Source of the DNA: SZUA-36 sp963749115
Lineage (GTDB): Bacteria; Pseudomonadota; Gammaproteobacteria; Xanthomonadales; SZUA-36
Reading direction: 5' to 3'
Length of the DNA: 64,000 nucleotides
NCBI GenBank assembly: GCA_963749115.1
Contig: CAVVLP010000004.1
Location: forward strand, 62,001-126,000
Shown: one piece after another, positions 20,191 to 30,580 of the stretch
How positions within the stretch are numbered: position 1 is the first letter of the stretch
Layout: every line of letters begins with the position of its first letter
Notes under the pieces: model-generated
The model's input: only the letters and a program-made list of their open reading frames with translations
Databases searched by the model: none
What the model was told of the DNA's origin: nothing
Position numbers and translations under genes: made by a program

Positions 20191-22941
20191 TGGAAAAGAG
20201 TTATCAACCGGACGCCATCGAGGGACGTTGGTACCAACTGTGGGAAGAAAAAGGCTATTTCTCACCCAACCAGGAAGAACAACCCTACTGCATCATGCTG
20301 CCGCCACCCAATGTGACCGGCAACCTGCATATGGGCCACGCCTTTCAGGACACCATTATGGATGTTCTGTCACGCTTTCACCGCATGCAGGGCGATTCCG
20401 TCCTGTGGCAACCCGGTATGGATCATGCCGGCATCGCCACTCAGATGGTGGTTGAGCGCCAACTGGCTGACGATGGTATATCCCGTCACGATATTGGCCG
20501 GGAGAAATTTGTTGAAGCAGTCTGGGACTGGAAGAAAGAATCCGGTGGTCAGATTGAGAAACAGATGCGTCGCCTGGGTGCGTCGGTAGACTGGGAGCAC
20601 GACCGTTTCACCATGGATGAAGACCTGTCGCGCGCAGTGACCAGGGTTTTTGTGGAGCTATACCACGAAGACCTGATCTACCGGGGTAAACGACTGGTGA
20701 ACTGGGACCCGGTACTGCATACCGCATTATCCGACCTGGAAGTCATCTCCGAAGAAGAAAACGGCTATCTTTGGCATATTCGTTACCCGAGAGTGGATGG
20801 CAAGGGTTACATCGTGGTCGCCACCACCCGGCCGGAAACAATGCTGGGTGACACGGCAGTTGCGGTCAACCCCGATGACCCCCGCTACACCGACCTGCAT
20901 GGTATCGAACTGGAACTGCCGTTAACCGGACGTCGTATCCCGGTGATCACTGACAGCTATGTGGATATCGAGTTTGGCTCCGGTTGTGTGAAGATCACCC
21001 CGGCTCATGATTTCAATGACTATGAAATGGGCAAACGTCATCAGCTACCGGTGATTAACGTCCTCAATGATGATGCCAGCATCAATGATGACGCGCCGGA
21101 AGCCTACCGGGGTCTTGACCGCTTCGCTGCCCGCAAGCAGATCGTGGCTGATCTGGAAGCTGCAGGTCTGCTGGAAAAAATTGAACCCCATGTGCTGATG
21201 GTTCCACACGGTGACAGGTCCGGAGCGGTGGTTGAGCCTTACCTCACCGACCAGTGGTACGTAAAAATTGCGCCACTGGCCAAACCGGCAATTGCAGCAG
21301 TTGAGAACGGGGACATACGCTTCGTCCCCGAAAACTGGAGCAAAACCTATTTTGACTGGATGCACCGCATAGAAGACTGGTGCATTTCCCGCCAGTTATG
21401 GTGGGGTCACCGGATACCGGCCTGGTATGCGCCCGATGGTTCAATTCATGTTGGATATGATGAAGCGGATGCCCGTCAACGCAGCGGTCTTGGCGATGAT
21501 GTTCCGTTAAAGCAGGATGAGGACGTGCTCGACACGTGGTTTTCTTCAGCCCTGTGGCCCTTCAGCACACTTGGCTGGCCTGACAAAACACCACGGCTGG
21601 ATAAGTACTACCCGACCAACGTGCTGGTTACCGGCTTCGATATCATATTCTTCTGGGTAGCCCGGATGATCATGATGGGTCTGAAGTTCATGGGCGATGT
21701 ACCTTTCCGCGAGGTTTACGTGCACGGTCTGATCCGTGATGCCCACGGACAAAAGATGTCCAAATCCAAGGGCAATGTGCTTGATCCCATCGACCTGATT
21801 GATGGTATCAGCCTGGAAGACATGATTAAAAAGCGCACCAGCGGTCTTATGCAACCGCAGATGGCGCCATTGATTGAGAAGAACATTCGTACAGACTTCC
21901 CGGAGGGTACGTCCGCATTCGGTTGTGACGCGGTTCGCTTCACATTTGCAGCCCTTGCCACCAACGGCCGTGACATTCGTTTTGATCTCGGGCGTGTGGA
22001 TGGCAATCGGAATTTCTGCAACAAACTATGGAATGCAGCGCGATATGTACTGATGAGCACCACGGATCACGCAGGTGCATGCTGTACCTCAATCCAGTGC
22101 GGCAGATCGTTGGATCGTATCGCGTATGAACAAAATGATTGCCGATGTGAGCACGCATATCAATGAGTACCGGCTTGATCTCGCCTCTCAGCGTCTGTAT
22201 GAATTTATCTGGAATGAATATTGCGATTGGTACCTTGAGCTGTCTAAACCGGTCATTCAAAAAGGCTCTGCAGATGAGCAGAACGCCACCCGTTATACCT
22301 TGTTACATGTTCTTGAATGCAGCCTGCGCACGCTGCACCCGTTCATGCCATTTATCACCGAAGAGATCTGGCAACGTCTGAAAACACCGCTGAAGATCGA
22401 AGGTGAAACAATCATGTTGCAGGCATTTCCCCATGCTGGCGATATCGACGAACAGGCTGAAGATGACATTGGCTGGTTGCAGAAAGTTTTGCAGGGCGTG
22501 AGGACCATACGTGCAGAGCTGAATGTAGCACCCGGCAAAATTCTGGATGTTGCATTCCAGGCGGGCTCGGCGTCCGACAGGGAGCGGCAAAGACAGTTCG
22601 CGACCCTGCTTTCAGGTGTCGGAAGAATCGGTGCGAGTCAGTGGCTTGAGGAGGATGCCGACACCTCTGAATATTCCGTAGCAATGGTGGCCGATCTTAA
22701 AGTACTGGTGTCACTTAAAGGTCTGGTCGATTTGCAGGACGAATTGGCACGTCTCGGCAAATTGCTCGAACGCGAAGTCGCGGATTTGAAACGATCTGAG
22801 GGCAAACTGGGTAACAGCCGGTTTGTTGATAATGCACCGCGCGCTGTCGTCGAACAGGAGCAGCAACGGCTGGTAGCACACAAAACCAAAGTCGGGGGCT
22901 TCAAGGCCCAAATCGAAAAACTGGAAAAACTGCTCGACTAG
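20190..22941 (+). CDS. valS: Valyl-tRNA synthetase ValS, one frameshift
   Basis: This class I aminoacyl-tRNA synthetase charges tRNA-Val. The HIGH region is PPPNVTGNLHMGHAF (about residue 40) and the KMSKS motif is KMSKSKGN (about 521). The CP1 editing domain is present. The frame breaks near 22077, where one extra base separates TTDHAGA from AVPQSSAADRWIVSRMNK. Beyond it come the anticodon-binding domain and the C-terminal coiled coil (LAKL-like repeats to EKLEKLLD). Corrected length is about 917 residues. The gene is essential, so the break is very likely a sequence error. Confidence 0.96.
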
Positions 22942-23420
22942 CCCGGATCAATGGAACGAAACTCCAGACGCATAACGATGGCATCCTCACGGCCTTCACC
23001 TGCCTGGTAATAGGAGCGTCTGCTTCCTATGATCTTGAAGCCCCTGTTCTTGTAGAGCCTTGTAGCATGTAAATTACTGGCGCGTACCTCGAGAAACATT
23101 GCTTCGTTTTCATGTCTTACGACATGATTGATTGTGTACTCCAGTAACAAACTGCCATAGCCCCGGTGTTGCCAGTCGGGGTGTACGCAAAGATTCAGCA
23201 AATGTGCTTCACCAACGGCCCAGTTAAATATTGTATATCCGGCCAGGTCCTTTCCTATTTGCAGGCCAAAAAAGGCATAACCGGCATTCAGACAATCCAC
23301 AAAGAGACTACGCGACCATGGAAAGGGATAGGCAAGTACTTCTATTTCATAAATCCGATCCACGTCCCCAAGGTCAAGACGCCGGATCAGGGGGTGTTTC
23401 CTGTCAGCTATTGCGGTCAA
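22938..23420 (-). CDS. rimI: Ribosomal protein S18 alanine N-acetyltransferase RimI
   Basis: A GNAT acetyltransferase of 160 residues. The acetyl-CoA loop is HPDWQHRGYGSLLLEY (R/QxxGxG/A), preceded by AHLLNLCVHP, with the RimI C-terminal motif LEVRASNLHATRLYKNRGF. RimI acetylates the N-terminus of S18. It follows holD by six bases on the same strand, the known holD-rimI pairing. It is convergent with valS, overlapping its stop by four bases. Confidence 0.9.
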   Translation of the reverse strand: MTAIADRKHPLIRRLDLGDVDRIYEIEVLAYPFPWSRSLFVDCLNAGYAFFGLQIGKDLAGYTIFNWAVGEAHLLNLCVHPDWQHRGYGSLLLEYTINHVVRHENEAMFLEVRASNLHATRLYKNRGFKIIGSRRSYYQAGEGREDAIVMRLEFRSIDPG

Positions 23421-23426
23421 AGCACG

Positions 23427-23895
23427 TTAGCCTGTTTCGAGCATTCCGGATCGGCAAAAGGTCGTCCAAAGCAAGCGACGCGCCTCGGCCCGGTTTTGAA
23501 TATCCTGCATTGATGGTAACAGCACCAGGTTCGCCGAATTCAAATGACCAGGCAGTTCGTCGTCAAAAAACTGAGCGGCCAACTCCTTGCCAAAAATAGC
23601 TACCGTCGTGAAAAGGTTCTCTTCAACAGCCCGGGTCAAATTAACTGCACCGGTATCAGCGAACGGCCACGCCCAGACCGGCGTACCGCCCATGACCCGG
23701 TTGATATCGTTAGCCAGGAGACTGGCTGAATCGGTATCAGCAGCACATATCAGTAGTGTTCCACCGCTACCCGGACTCAATTTCAGTTGCGCACGATCTC
23801 GTTGCAACATCCGCTTCGGGCGCGATGGGTTCACGTAAACTCCAGACCCCGATTTCCATCGCATCCAGGTAGTCCTGTTGCCTGCTGCTAAGCAT
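23427..23895 (-). CDS. holD: DNA polymerase III psi subunit HolD, one frameshift
   Basis: HolD (psi) binds HolC in the clamp loader. An ATG at 23895, overlapping the pssA stop, begins MLSSRQQDYLDAMEIGVWSL, which matches the psi opening (IxxWxLR). One extra base near 23805-23825 shifts into the frame LLICAADTDSAS..., ending with LPSMQDIQNRAEARRLLWTT, the conserved psi C-terminal pattern (P-x-L-x-D, then KRxLW). Without the correction the protein looks like a hypothetical. The identity is supported by position before rimI. Corrected length is about 155 residues. Confidence 0.8.
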
Positions 23896-24754
23896 GACCA
23901 CCGCCGGTGCCGGAATCCTGCTGGTCTTCAGAGTCAGCCCCATCAACTACCGTTGACGATCCGATGTCCGGTTCAATTTTCGTTTCCCGGGGTAGCCTCT
24001 GGTGTCGTTTGAGCTTCCAGTTTCGCCGCCCTGCGATAGTTATCAGCAGTCCAGATACCACGTAGGCAATACCCAAAAGCATTCCCATGACGGGTGGATC
24101 AAGTGCCAACAAAACGATAATCAGCAATGCCAGCAACAACCAGACACCGGGTACTTTATCACCGCCCGGGCCAGCCTTGAAACTGTAATAGCGGACATTG
24201 GAAAACATCAAGATACCCAGTGCTATGATCTCAAAAAAAATCAACCATCGAACGGTTTCCCCGGCAACTCCGTTATCGACAAAAAACCAGATCGTGAATA
24301 CAAGTGTTCCCGCCGCAGCCGGGCTGGCCAGGCCCTGAAAATAGCGTTTGTCTGCAATTCCCACCTGCGTGTTGAAGCGCGCCAGTCGTAAGGCGGCGCA
24401 AGCCATGAAAAGAAAAGCGGCTAACCAGCCGAGTTTGCCGGCCATTGTGCTGATTTCCCCAAGGCTGGAGAGTGACCAGTTGAATGCCAGCAATGCAGGT
24501 GCAAGACCAAACGATATCAGATCCGACAGGCTGTCGTATTGCTCGCCAAAATCACTCTGGGTATTGGTGAGACGGGCTACCCGTCCATCCAGCCCATCCA
24601 GCAGACCGGCGACAATAATGGCAATTGCGGCGGGTTCAAATTTTCCGTTGATACCTGAGATGATCGAATAGAAACCAGCAAAAAGCGCAGCCGATGTCAG
24701 CAGGTTAGGTAACAGGTACACACCCCGTCTGCGTATTGATTTGTCCGAGTTCAT
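23888..24754 (-). CDS. pssA: CDP-diacylglycerol--serine O-phosphatidyltransferase PssA
   Basis: This membrane enzyme makes phosphatidylserine, the precursor of phosphatidylethanolamine. The CDP-alcohol phosphotransferase signature DG(x2)AR(x8)G(x3)D(x3)D is visible as LDGLDGRVARLTNTQSDFGE followed by QYDSLSD. Eight or so membrane helices follow. The start is MNSDKSIRRRGVYLLPNLLT at 24754; an upstream extension to 24916 is in frame but lacks family similarity and crosses the divergent promoter. The C-terminal tail after the last helix is hydrophilic and unusually long. Confidence 0.92.
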   Translation of the reverse strand: MNSDKSIRRRGVYLLPNLLTSAALFAGFYSIISGINGKFEPAAIAIIVAGLLDGLDGRVARLTNTQSDFGEQYDSLSDLISFGLAPALLAFNWSLSSLGEISTMAGKLGWLAAFLFMACAALRLARFNTQVGIADKRYFQGLASPAAAGTLVFTIWFFVDNGVAGETVRWLIFFEIIALGILMFSNVRYYSFKAGPGGDKVPGVWLLLALLIIVLLALDPPVMGMLLGIAYVVSGLLITIAGRRNWKLKRHQRLPRETKIEPDIGSSTVVDGADSEDQQDSGTGGGHA

Positions 24755-24831
24755 TAAATATCCCACGCCATCATTTAGTGGGCAATAATAACATGCAAAT
24801 ATCATTGAATTTATTGGGAAGAGAAGCGTAT

Positions 24832-24847
24832 TGTGATATAAATCAAA
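24832..24847. promoter_or_regulatory. Possible CRP-like half-symmetric site
   Basis: TGTGA-N6-TCAAA lies 29-44 bases before the DUF4124 start, in the divergent region with pssA. One arm is a perfect CRP half-site, the other has two mismatches from TCACA. This is a weak call based on pattern only. Confidence 0.2.
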
Positions 24848-24875
24848 AAAGATTTCTTCGGAAAAGGACAAGGGA

Positions 24876-25358
24876 ATGCGCACAGCAACAATTATTTTGA
24901 TGATTATCATTGCCACTTTCGTGATGTGGGCACCGGTAACCGATGCACAGGATGAAATCTATCGCTGGGTGGACGAGAACGGTGTCGTTCACTTTGGGGA
25001 CCGGCCTGATAGCCAGGGAAACGCGGAGATAGTGACAGTTCAGAAAGATGTAAACAGTAACAACCAGGATGCCCCGGCGTCTGAATCATCAGCAAGTGGC
25101 CAACAGCCCAACCCAGCGCCCTCCTACGCACAACAAGTTCGTGAAGAGCGCGCTCAAAGACGCGCCGAAGCTGCTGCGGTCAAACAGGAAACGGAAGCTG
25201 CGTGTGAAAAAGTAAGTCAATACCTCGCCACCATAGAACCTTCAAACAGGGTAATGGTAAAAAACGAAGACGGCACTGTGAGCCGCATGGATGGTGAGGT
25301 ACGCGCCCAGAAAGTTGCTGAAAGCAAGGCTTTTCTCGCCGAACATTGCAATAAATAG
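24876..25358 (+). CDS. Secreted DUF4124-domain protein
   Basis: A 160-residue protein with a signal peptide (TIILMIIIATFVMWAPVTDA, cut near residue 25) followed by the DUF4124 motif EIYRWVDENGVVHFGDRPD. The rest is a Gln/Ala/Glu-rich, probably helical region and a C-terminal patch with two cysteines (ACEKVSQYLATI ... AEHCNK) that may pair in the periplasm. A Shine-Dalgarno-like AAGGACAAGGGA precedes the ATG. DUF4124 proteins are common in gammaproteobacteria and of unknown function. Confidence 0.85.
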   Translation: MRTATIILMIIIATFVMWAPVTDAQDEIYRWVDENGVVHFGDRPDSQGNAEIVTVQKDVNSNNQDAPASESSASGQQPNPAPSYAQQVREERAQRRAEAAAVKQETEAACEKVSQYLATIEPSNRVMVKNEDGTVSRMDGEVRAQKVAESKAFLAEHCNK

Positions 25359-25463
25359 CCGCAAACTACCCCTGGTTCAAAATTGAAACGTGTACCGGCC
25401 CGCATTGCGGGCTAGAATGTCGCCCCTCAAGAGCAAACCAGCCTGTTAAATAGCGAAATTTAA

Positions 25464-27187
25464 ATGAAAGCCAGCAACTTCCACCTGTTCACGACCCGGG
25501 AAACCCCGGCTGAAGCTGAAATCATCAGCCATCAACTCATGCTGCGTGCCGGTATGATCCGGAAACTCACCTCGGGCATCTATACCTGGAGCCCCCCTGG
25601 GTTTGCGTGTACTGCGTAAAGTTGAAGCCATCGTTCGTGACGAGTTGAACAAGGCCGGATACCAGGAATTATTGATGCCAGCCGTACAGCCTTGCGAGTT
25701 ATGGCAGGAAACCGGCCGTTGGGATAAATTTGGCGCGCAACTGCTCAAAATAAAAGATCGTGCCGGTCGTGAATACTGTTTTGGACCAACACATGAAGAG
25801 GTCATGACAGATTTTGTTCGCAGCGAAATTCGCAGTTACAAGCAGTTACCGATAACTTTCTACCAGATTCAGACCAAGTTTCGCGATGAAATCCGCCCGC
25901 GGTTTGGCGTGATGCGCTCACGTGAGTTTTTGATGAAAGACGCCTACTCCTTTCATATTGACCATGCCAGCCTGGACCAGACCTATTGGGAAATGTTCGA
26001 GGTCTATTCGCGAATATTTACCCGTATGGCACTTGCGTTTTCGCTCGGTTGAGGCTGATTCCGGTGCTATTGGCGGCCACAAGTCACATGAATTCCATGT
26101 GCTGGCAGATTCCGGTGAGGATCAGATAGCTTTCTCAGATCAGTCAGATTATGCCTCCAATGTTGAGTTGACTCCAACTGCCGAGCCTGGAACCAGTCTG
26201 GCTGCACCAACGGAAGAAATGCGTACGGTGGATACACCCCAAGCCCACACGATTGACGAACTGGTCAACGGTTTTGACCTGCCCATTGAAAAGACCATAA
26301 AGACACTGATCGTACATGCAAGCAATGACCAGAATACCGATTTTATTGCTCTGCTGGTTCGTGGCGATCGCACACTCAACCCTCTCAAGGCGGAAAAACT
26401 GGATCAGGTGGCAAGCCCATTGCAGTTCGCCAGTGATAAAGAAATTCGTGATTCGATCGGAGCCGGCCCGGGCTCGCTTGGACCGGTTGGTCTATCGATA
26501 CCCGTGATCGCAGACCATGAGGTTGCCGTGATGTCCGACTTCGCTGCCGGTGCCAACACCGATGGTAAACATTATTTCGGTATCAACTGGGACCGGGACC
26601 TGGAAACACCGGTAACGGCCGACCTCAGAACCGCTGTCGAGGGCGATAGCAGCCCTGATGGCAAAGGTACATTGCAAATGGCCCGCGGAATTGAGGTCGG
26701 GCATATATTCCAGCTGGGGACAGCCTATTCAGAGGCGATGAACGCTGTTGTGCTTGGCGAAGACGGCAAATCTCATATCATGCCTATGGGTTGCTACGGT
26801 ATCGGTATTTCACGCATTGTTGCCGCGGCCGTTGAGCAGAATAATGATGAACGCGGAATTATCTGGCCGGAACCCATTGCACCTTTCCAGGTTGCGGTAC
26901 TGCCAATGAACGCCAAAAAATCACACCGTGTACGCGAGGCTGCGGAAAAGCTTTACGCGGAACTGCTCGATGCAGGTGTTGAAGTTTTCTATGACGACCG
27001 AGACCTGCGGCCTGGCGTGATGTTCACGGACATGGAACTCATCGGTATTCCACACCGGGTTGTCATCGGAGAACGGGGGCTGGATAGCGGGGCACTGGAA
27101 TATCGTTATCGCAGGGATTCGGAAAACTCTGAAATCCCACTCGATGGGGCACTCGAGGCTGTACTGGAAAAGCTGGGTGTGAATTAA
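25464..27187 (+). CDS. proS: Prolyl-tRNA synthetase ProS, two frameshifts
   Basis: A class II synthetase with an editing (INS) domain. The true start is ATG 25464 (MKASNFHLFTTRETPAEAE). Removing one C from the run near 25598 gives TSGIYTWSPLGLRVLRKVEA, and removing one T near 26035 joins RIFTRMALRFRSVEADSGAI. Motif 2 (TKFRDEIRPRFGVMRSREF) and motif 3 (GIGISRIVAAAVEQ) are visible, as is the editing insertion (about 220-400) between them. Corrected length is about 573 residues, the normal bacterial type. Confidence 0.96.
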
Positions 27188-27214
27188 GTCAGCAAACCCC
27201 GGTCACTCGAAATC

Positions 27215-28348
27215 TCAGTTCTGCAAATCAACACTGTCCGGCAGACTGCGAACGTGAATATCGGTTTGCGGAAATGGTATCCTGATACCTTTCTGATTGA
27301 AAATCTTGTAAATATTTATAAGCAATTCGTGACGGACCAGGCCACGTAATTCGGGTAGCTCGATCCAGGCCATCAATTCGAAATCGAGTGAACTGTTACC
27401 GAGTGCCCGCATTCGTGCGCGTGGCGCCGGATCTTTAACGATTTGCGGATTATCGTTGGCAATCTCTTCCAAAACACGGCAAACCTCTTCCACATCACTG
27501 CCGTAGGCCACGCCTACCGCTACGCGAATGCGGTGTTTCACCCACGGACCACCGCTTTCGTTGACGATTTTTGCATTGGCAATGACCGCATTTGGCACGG
27601 TTACTTCGACGTCATCACGTGTCAACAAGCGGGTCGAACGCATACCCAGATTAGTAATTCTGCCACGCTCGCCTGTATCGAGAACAACATAGTCACCAAT
27701 TTTATAAGGTGCATCCGCAATGATGGCTATCCCGGATATCAGGTTTGCCAGGGTATCTTTTGCTGCGAAACCGACTGCAATACCAATAACACCGGCGGAA
27801 GCCAGCCAGGCTGTGGGATTGATCCCCCATATCATCAAGAAGATATATGCACCCAACCCCACCAGTAACATTTTGATAGTCATGTCGAATATCGGAATCG
27901 TGCTTTCCTGAACGACCTCAAGGCGATGATGGTTACTGCCCATGATTTCGAGCAGGATTCGAGCGACCCGAAGCCCCGCCCTTAGCCATGAAAACAAAAG
28001 GATCGTCGCTAATATAGACAGGGTTGCGACCTGCAAACCCTTTGGCAGCTGGTAGACCGATACCACCATCATCAATGCCAGTGTTACGGTCGTTAGCACC
28101 AGGGGTCGGGTCAGGTGGAGAACAAGTTGATCATCCGCCCCTGTGTTGGTTTTGGCGGCCACCTTCATCAAGCTGCGAAAGACCAGCATATTGATCAACT
28201 TGCCTAAAACATAAGCCATCGCAACCAGTAACAGGGACAGCAAACCAGGGTAAGGTGTCAATAGGTCCCAGACAGGCTGCAAGCCATCCGGAATATACTG
28301 TGTCATATCCAGATCCGGTCTTGCATCCGGGGCTAGATATTGCTTCAT
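27215..28348 (-). CDS. MscS-family mechanosensitive ion channel
   Basis: Small-conductance mechanosensitive channel protein, 377 residues. An N-terminal membrane domain has about four or five helices; the pore-lining region is ASAGVIGIAVGFAAKDTLAN, the glycine/alanine-rich TM3 of MscS, followed by LISGIAIIADAPYKIGDYVV. The cytoplasmic beta and alpha/beta domains include VTVPNAVIANAKIVN and end FPQTDIHVR. It relieves osmotic downshock. It is convergent with proS. Confidence 0.9.
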   Translation of the reverse strand: MKQYLAPDARPDLDMTQYIPDGLQPVWDLLTPYPGLLSLLLVAMAYVLGKLINMLVFRSLMKVAAKTNTGADDQLVLHLTRPLVLTTVTLALMMVVSVYQLPKGLQVATLSILATILLFSWLRAGLRVARILLEIMGSNHHRLEVVQESTIPIFDMTIKMLLVGLGAYIFLMIWGINPTAWLASAGVIGIAVGFAAKDTLANLISGIAIIADAPYKIGDYVVLDTGERGRITNLGMRSTRLLTRDDVEVTVPNAVIANAKIVNESGGPWVKHRIRVAVGVAYGSDVEEVCRVLEEIANDNPQIVKDPAPRARMRALGNSSLDFELMAWIELPELRGLVRHELLINIYKIFNQKGIRIPFPQTDIHVRSLPDSVDLQN

Positions 28349-28451
28349 CTGTGGTTTTGCTTGTTTCAGTTGCTTGCATTCGTCACGCCTGTCTTCGATT
28401 CCGGGTTCATCTTATCCGCGATTGGGAACAAGCTTCCAGTCCGTTCAACTG

Positions 28452-29393
28452 TCAACGACTGCCGATATGCTTTTCGCCACGCGCTTCAGCCAGTTCAATC
28501 TGGCGACCTCGTTCTTCGAGGCTGGCTCGCCGTTCGGGTGTCAGACGGTCAAAACATTTTGGACAGGAGATATTCTTTTCAAATTTTGCTGACTGCCGAT
28601 CTTCTTCAGACAAGGGCATACGGCACGCCGGGCAAAGCTCATAACGGCCTTCTGCCAAATCATGATCCACCGTTACGCGGTTATCAAACACAAAACAATC
28701 GCCTCGCCACATACTTTCATCAGCCGGCACTTTTTCCAGGTAGTTAAGTATGCCACCTTCAAGGTGATAAACATTTTCGTAGCCCAGTTCTTTTAACAGG
28801 GCCGTGGATTTCTCACAACGAATTCCACCGGTGCAAAACATGGCGACCTTTTGATCTTTTTCGATATCGAGGTTGGTTTCAACCCAGGCGGGGAAATCCC
28901 TGAAAGATTGGGTCTCCGGGTTTTCCGCGCCGTTAAACGTACCCAGACCGACTTCATAATCATTACGGGTGTCGACAAGGCGAACGTCCGGCTGGCTGAT
29001 CAGTTCATTCCAGTCTTCTGGTGCAATGTATTCACCCACAGCACTTGCTGGATCAATACCCTCAACACCCAGCGTCACGATCTCTTTTTTGAGACGTACT
29101 TTCAACCGGTAAAACGGATTCCGGTTACAGTAGGAGATCTTTTTCTTCAAGTTCTCAAGACCGGGGTATTGATCCAGAAATTCAAATAACCTGTCCAGCT
29201 CATCCGCCGGCCCAGCGATGGTACCGTTAATGCCTTCATGCGCCAGCAATATCGTACCCAGTACATCCGATTCCTTACAAAGCTTTCGAAGATCCTGCTG
29301 CAGACCTTCAATATCATCCAACAGAACAAACTTATAGAAAGCCGCAACCTGTATACGGGTCTGCTTGATTTGGCTGGCAGTAACTTTTGTCAT
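28452..29393 (-). CDS. trhO: tRNA uridine(34) hydroxylase TrhO (rhodanese family)
   Basis: An oxygen-dependent enzyme that hydroxylates U34 of certain tRNAs. A YceA-type N-terminal domain (VAAFYKFVLLDDIEGLQQDL, LLAHEGINGTIAG) is followed by a rhodanese domain with VDTRNDYEVGLGTF and active-site cysteine in MFCTGGIRCEKSTAL. A C-terminal cysteine-containing region follows (YELCPACRMPLSEEDR, ISCPKCFDRL), probably zinc-binding. Length 313 fits the longer members of UPF0176. It lies 14 bases downstream of trpS. Confidence 0.9.
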   Translation of the reverse strand: MTKVTASQIKQTRIQVAAFYKFVLLDDIEGLQQDLRKLCKESDVLGTILLAHEGINGTIAGPADELDRLFEFLDQYPGLENLKKKISYCNRNPFYRLKVRLKKEIVTLGVEGIDPASAVGEYIAPEDWNELISQPDVRLVDTRNDYEVGLGTFNGAENPETQSFRDFPAWVETNLDIEKDQKVAMFCTGGIRCEKSTALLKELGYENVYHLEGGILNYLEKVPADESMWRGDCFVFDNRVTVDHDLAEGRYELCPACRMPLSEEDRQSAKFEKNISCPKCFDRLTPERRASLEERGRQIELAEARGEKHIGSR

Positions 29394-29407
29394 AGCGAGA
29401 TTGCTGT

Positions 29408-30415
29408 TTATGCCAGCGGCCTGATGCCGACCGCAGAACGCAACTCCTGCATAAACGGCACTGTAATCTCACGTGCACGTCTGGCACCTTTCATCAGGCA
29501 CTCTTCAATCCTGGCGGGCTCAGAAATCAATTCTTCATAAGCCGATCTCGCAGCGGCAAGTTCATCATTGATCAACTCGAAACACTGCTGCTTGGCAACA
29601 CCCCAGCCAATACCATCGGCAAATGCCTGCTTCATGCCCTCTCGTTGCTCAGCGGTGGCGAATGCAGAGTAGATGGCAAACAGCGCGGATCCTTCCGTCT
29701 GTTTGGGCTCGCCTGGCTCCAGCGAGTTGGTGACAATCTTCATAATCGCCTTTCGAAGCTGCTTTTCCGGCAACCATAGAGGGATTGTGTTGTTGTAACT
29801 CTTCGACATCTTACGGCCATCCTGACCGGGCATCACCGCCACGTTCTCATCTACAACTGCCTCTGGCAGAACAAAATGCTCGCCAAAGAAATGGTTGAAG
29901 CGCTGAGCAATATCTCTTGCCATTTCAAGGTGCTGAACCTGGTCCCGGCCTACCGGAACATCATGTGCATTGAACATCAATATGTCGGCTGCCATCAGGA
30001 TCGGATAACTGAATAAACCCATGGCTATACCGAAATCTGCGTCTTCGCCTTTTTCGATATTCTCCTGCACGGCCGCCTTATAGGCGTGGGCGCGGTTCAT
30101 CAGGCCTTTGGCCGTTACGCAGGTCAGAAGCCAGGTCAACTCTGAAATTTCGGGAATATCGGACTGGCGATAAAAAAGGGCCCGGTCAGTATCCAGTCCC
30201 AGGGCCAGCCAGGTGGCGGCGATTTCGAGAGTGGAGCGGTGCACAATTTCTGGATCACGGCATTTGATCAGCGCATGGTAATCCGCCAGAAAATAACATG
30301 ATCGGACACCATCGCCGCGACTGGCCTGGATGGCTGGCTTGATCGCGCCAACGTAGTTTCCCAGGTGTGGTGTACCCGTGGTTGTGATACCGGTAAGAAC
30401 CGTGCGTTTGCTCAT
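29408..30415 (-). CDS. trpS: Tryptophanyl-tRNA synthetase TrpS
   Basis: A class I synthetase of 335 residues, intact. The HIGH-like motif is GTPHLGNYVGAIKP and the KMSKS motif is GRKMSKSYNN. VGRDQVQHLEMARDIAQRFN is also characteristic. It is divergent from oxyR, with about 165 bases between the starts, and is followed closely by trhO. Confidence 0.96.
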   Translation of the reverse strand: MSKRTVLTGITTTGTPHLGNYVGAIKPAIQASRGDGVRSCYFLADYHALIKCRDPEIVHRSTLEIAATWLALGLDTDRALFYRQSDIPEISELTWLLTCVTAKGLMNRAHAYKAAVQENIEKGEDADFGIAMGLFSYPILMAADILMFNAHDVPVGRDQVQHLEMARDIAQRFNHFFGEHFVLPEAVVDENVAVMPGQDGRKMSKSYNNTIPLWLPEKQLRKAIMKIVTNSLEPGEPKQTEGSALFAIYSAFATAEQREGMKQAFADGIGWGVAKQQCFELINDELAAARSAYEELISEPARIEECLMKGARRAREITVPFMQELRSAVGIRPLA

Positions 30416-30543
30416 AATGGGCTATCTGCCTGTACTGGTGTTTTCAAGGGCGACATTCTAAGCGAATCGACACCCGAATAGCACGGTCCACATTGACAAC
30501 GTGCAAATCAGAATCTAATTAGTTCATTATTTTTGTATATCAA

Positions 30544-30574
30544 TTGACAAAAACATATAGCCACCATCTATAAT
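30544..30574 (+). promoter_or_regulatory. Sigma-70-type promoter for oxyR
   Basis: Perfect TTGACA (30544-30549) and perfect TATAAT (30569-30574) are separated by 19 bases, longer than the optimal 17. The expected transcription start falls at about 30581, the first base of the oxyR ATG, so the message may have little or no leader. Confidence 0.55.
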
Positions 30575-30580
30575 CCAGTG

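Noticed and set aside
20190..22941. Truncated valS as evidence of gene decay
   Set aside because: An essential gene with both halves highly conserved and a single extra base; sequencing error is far more likely.
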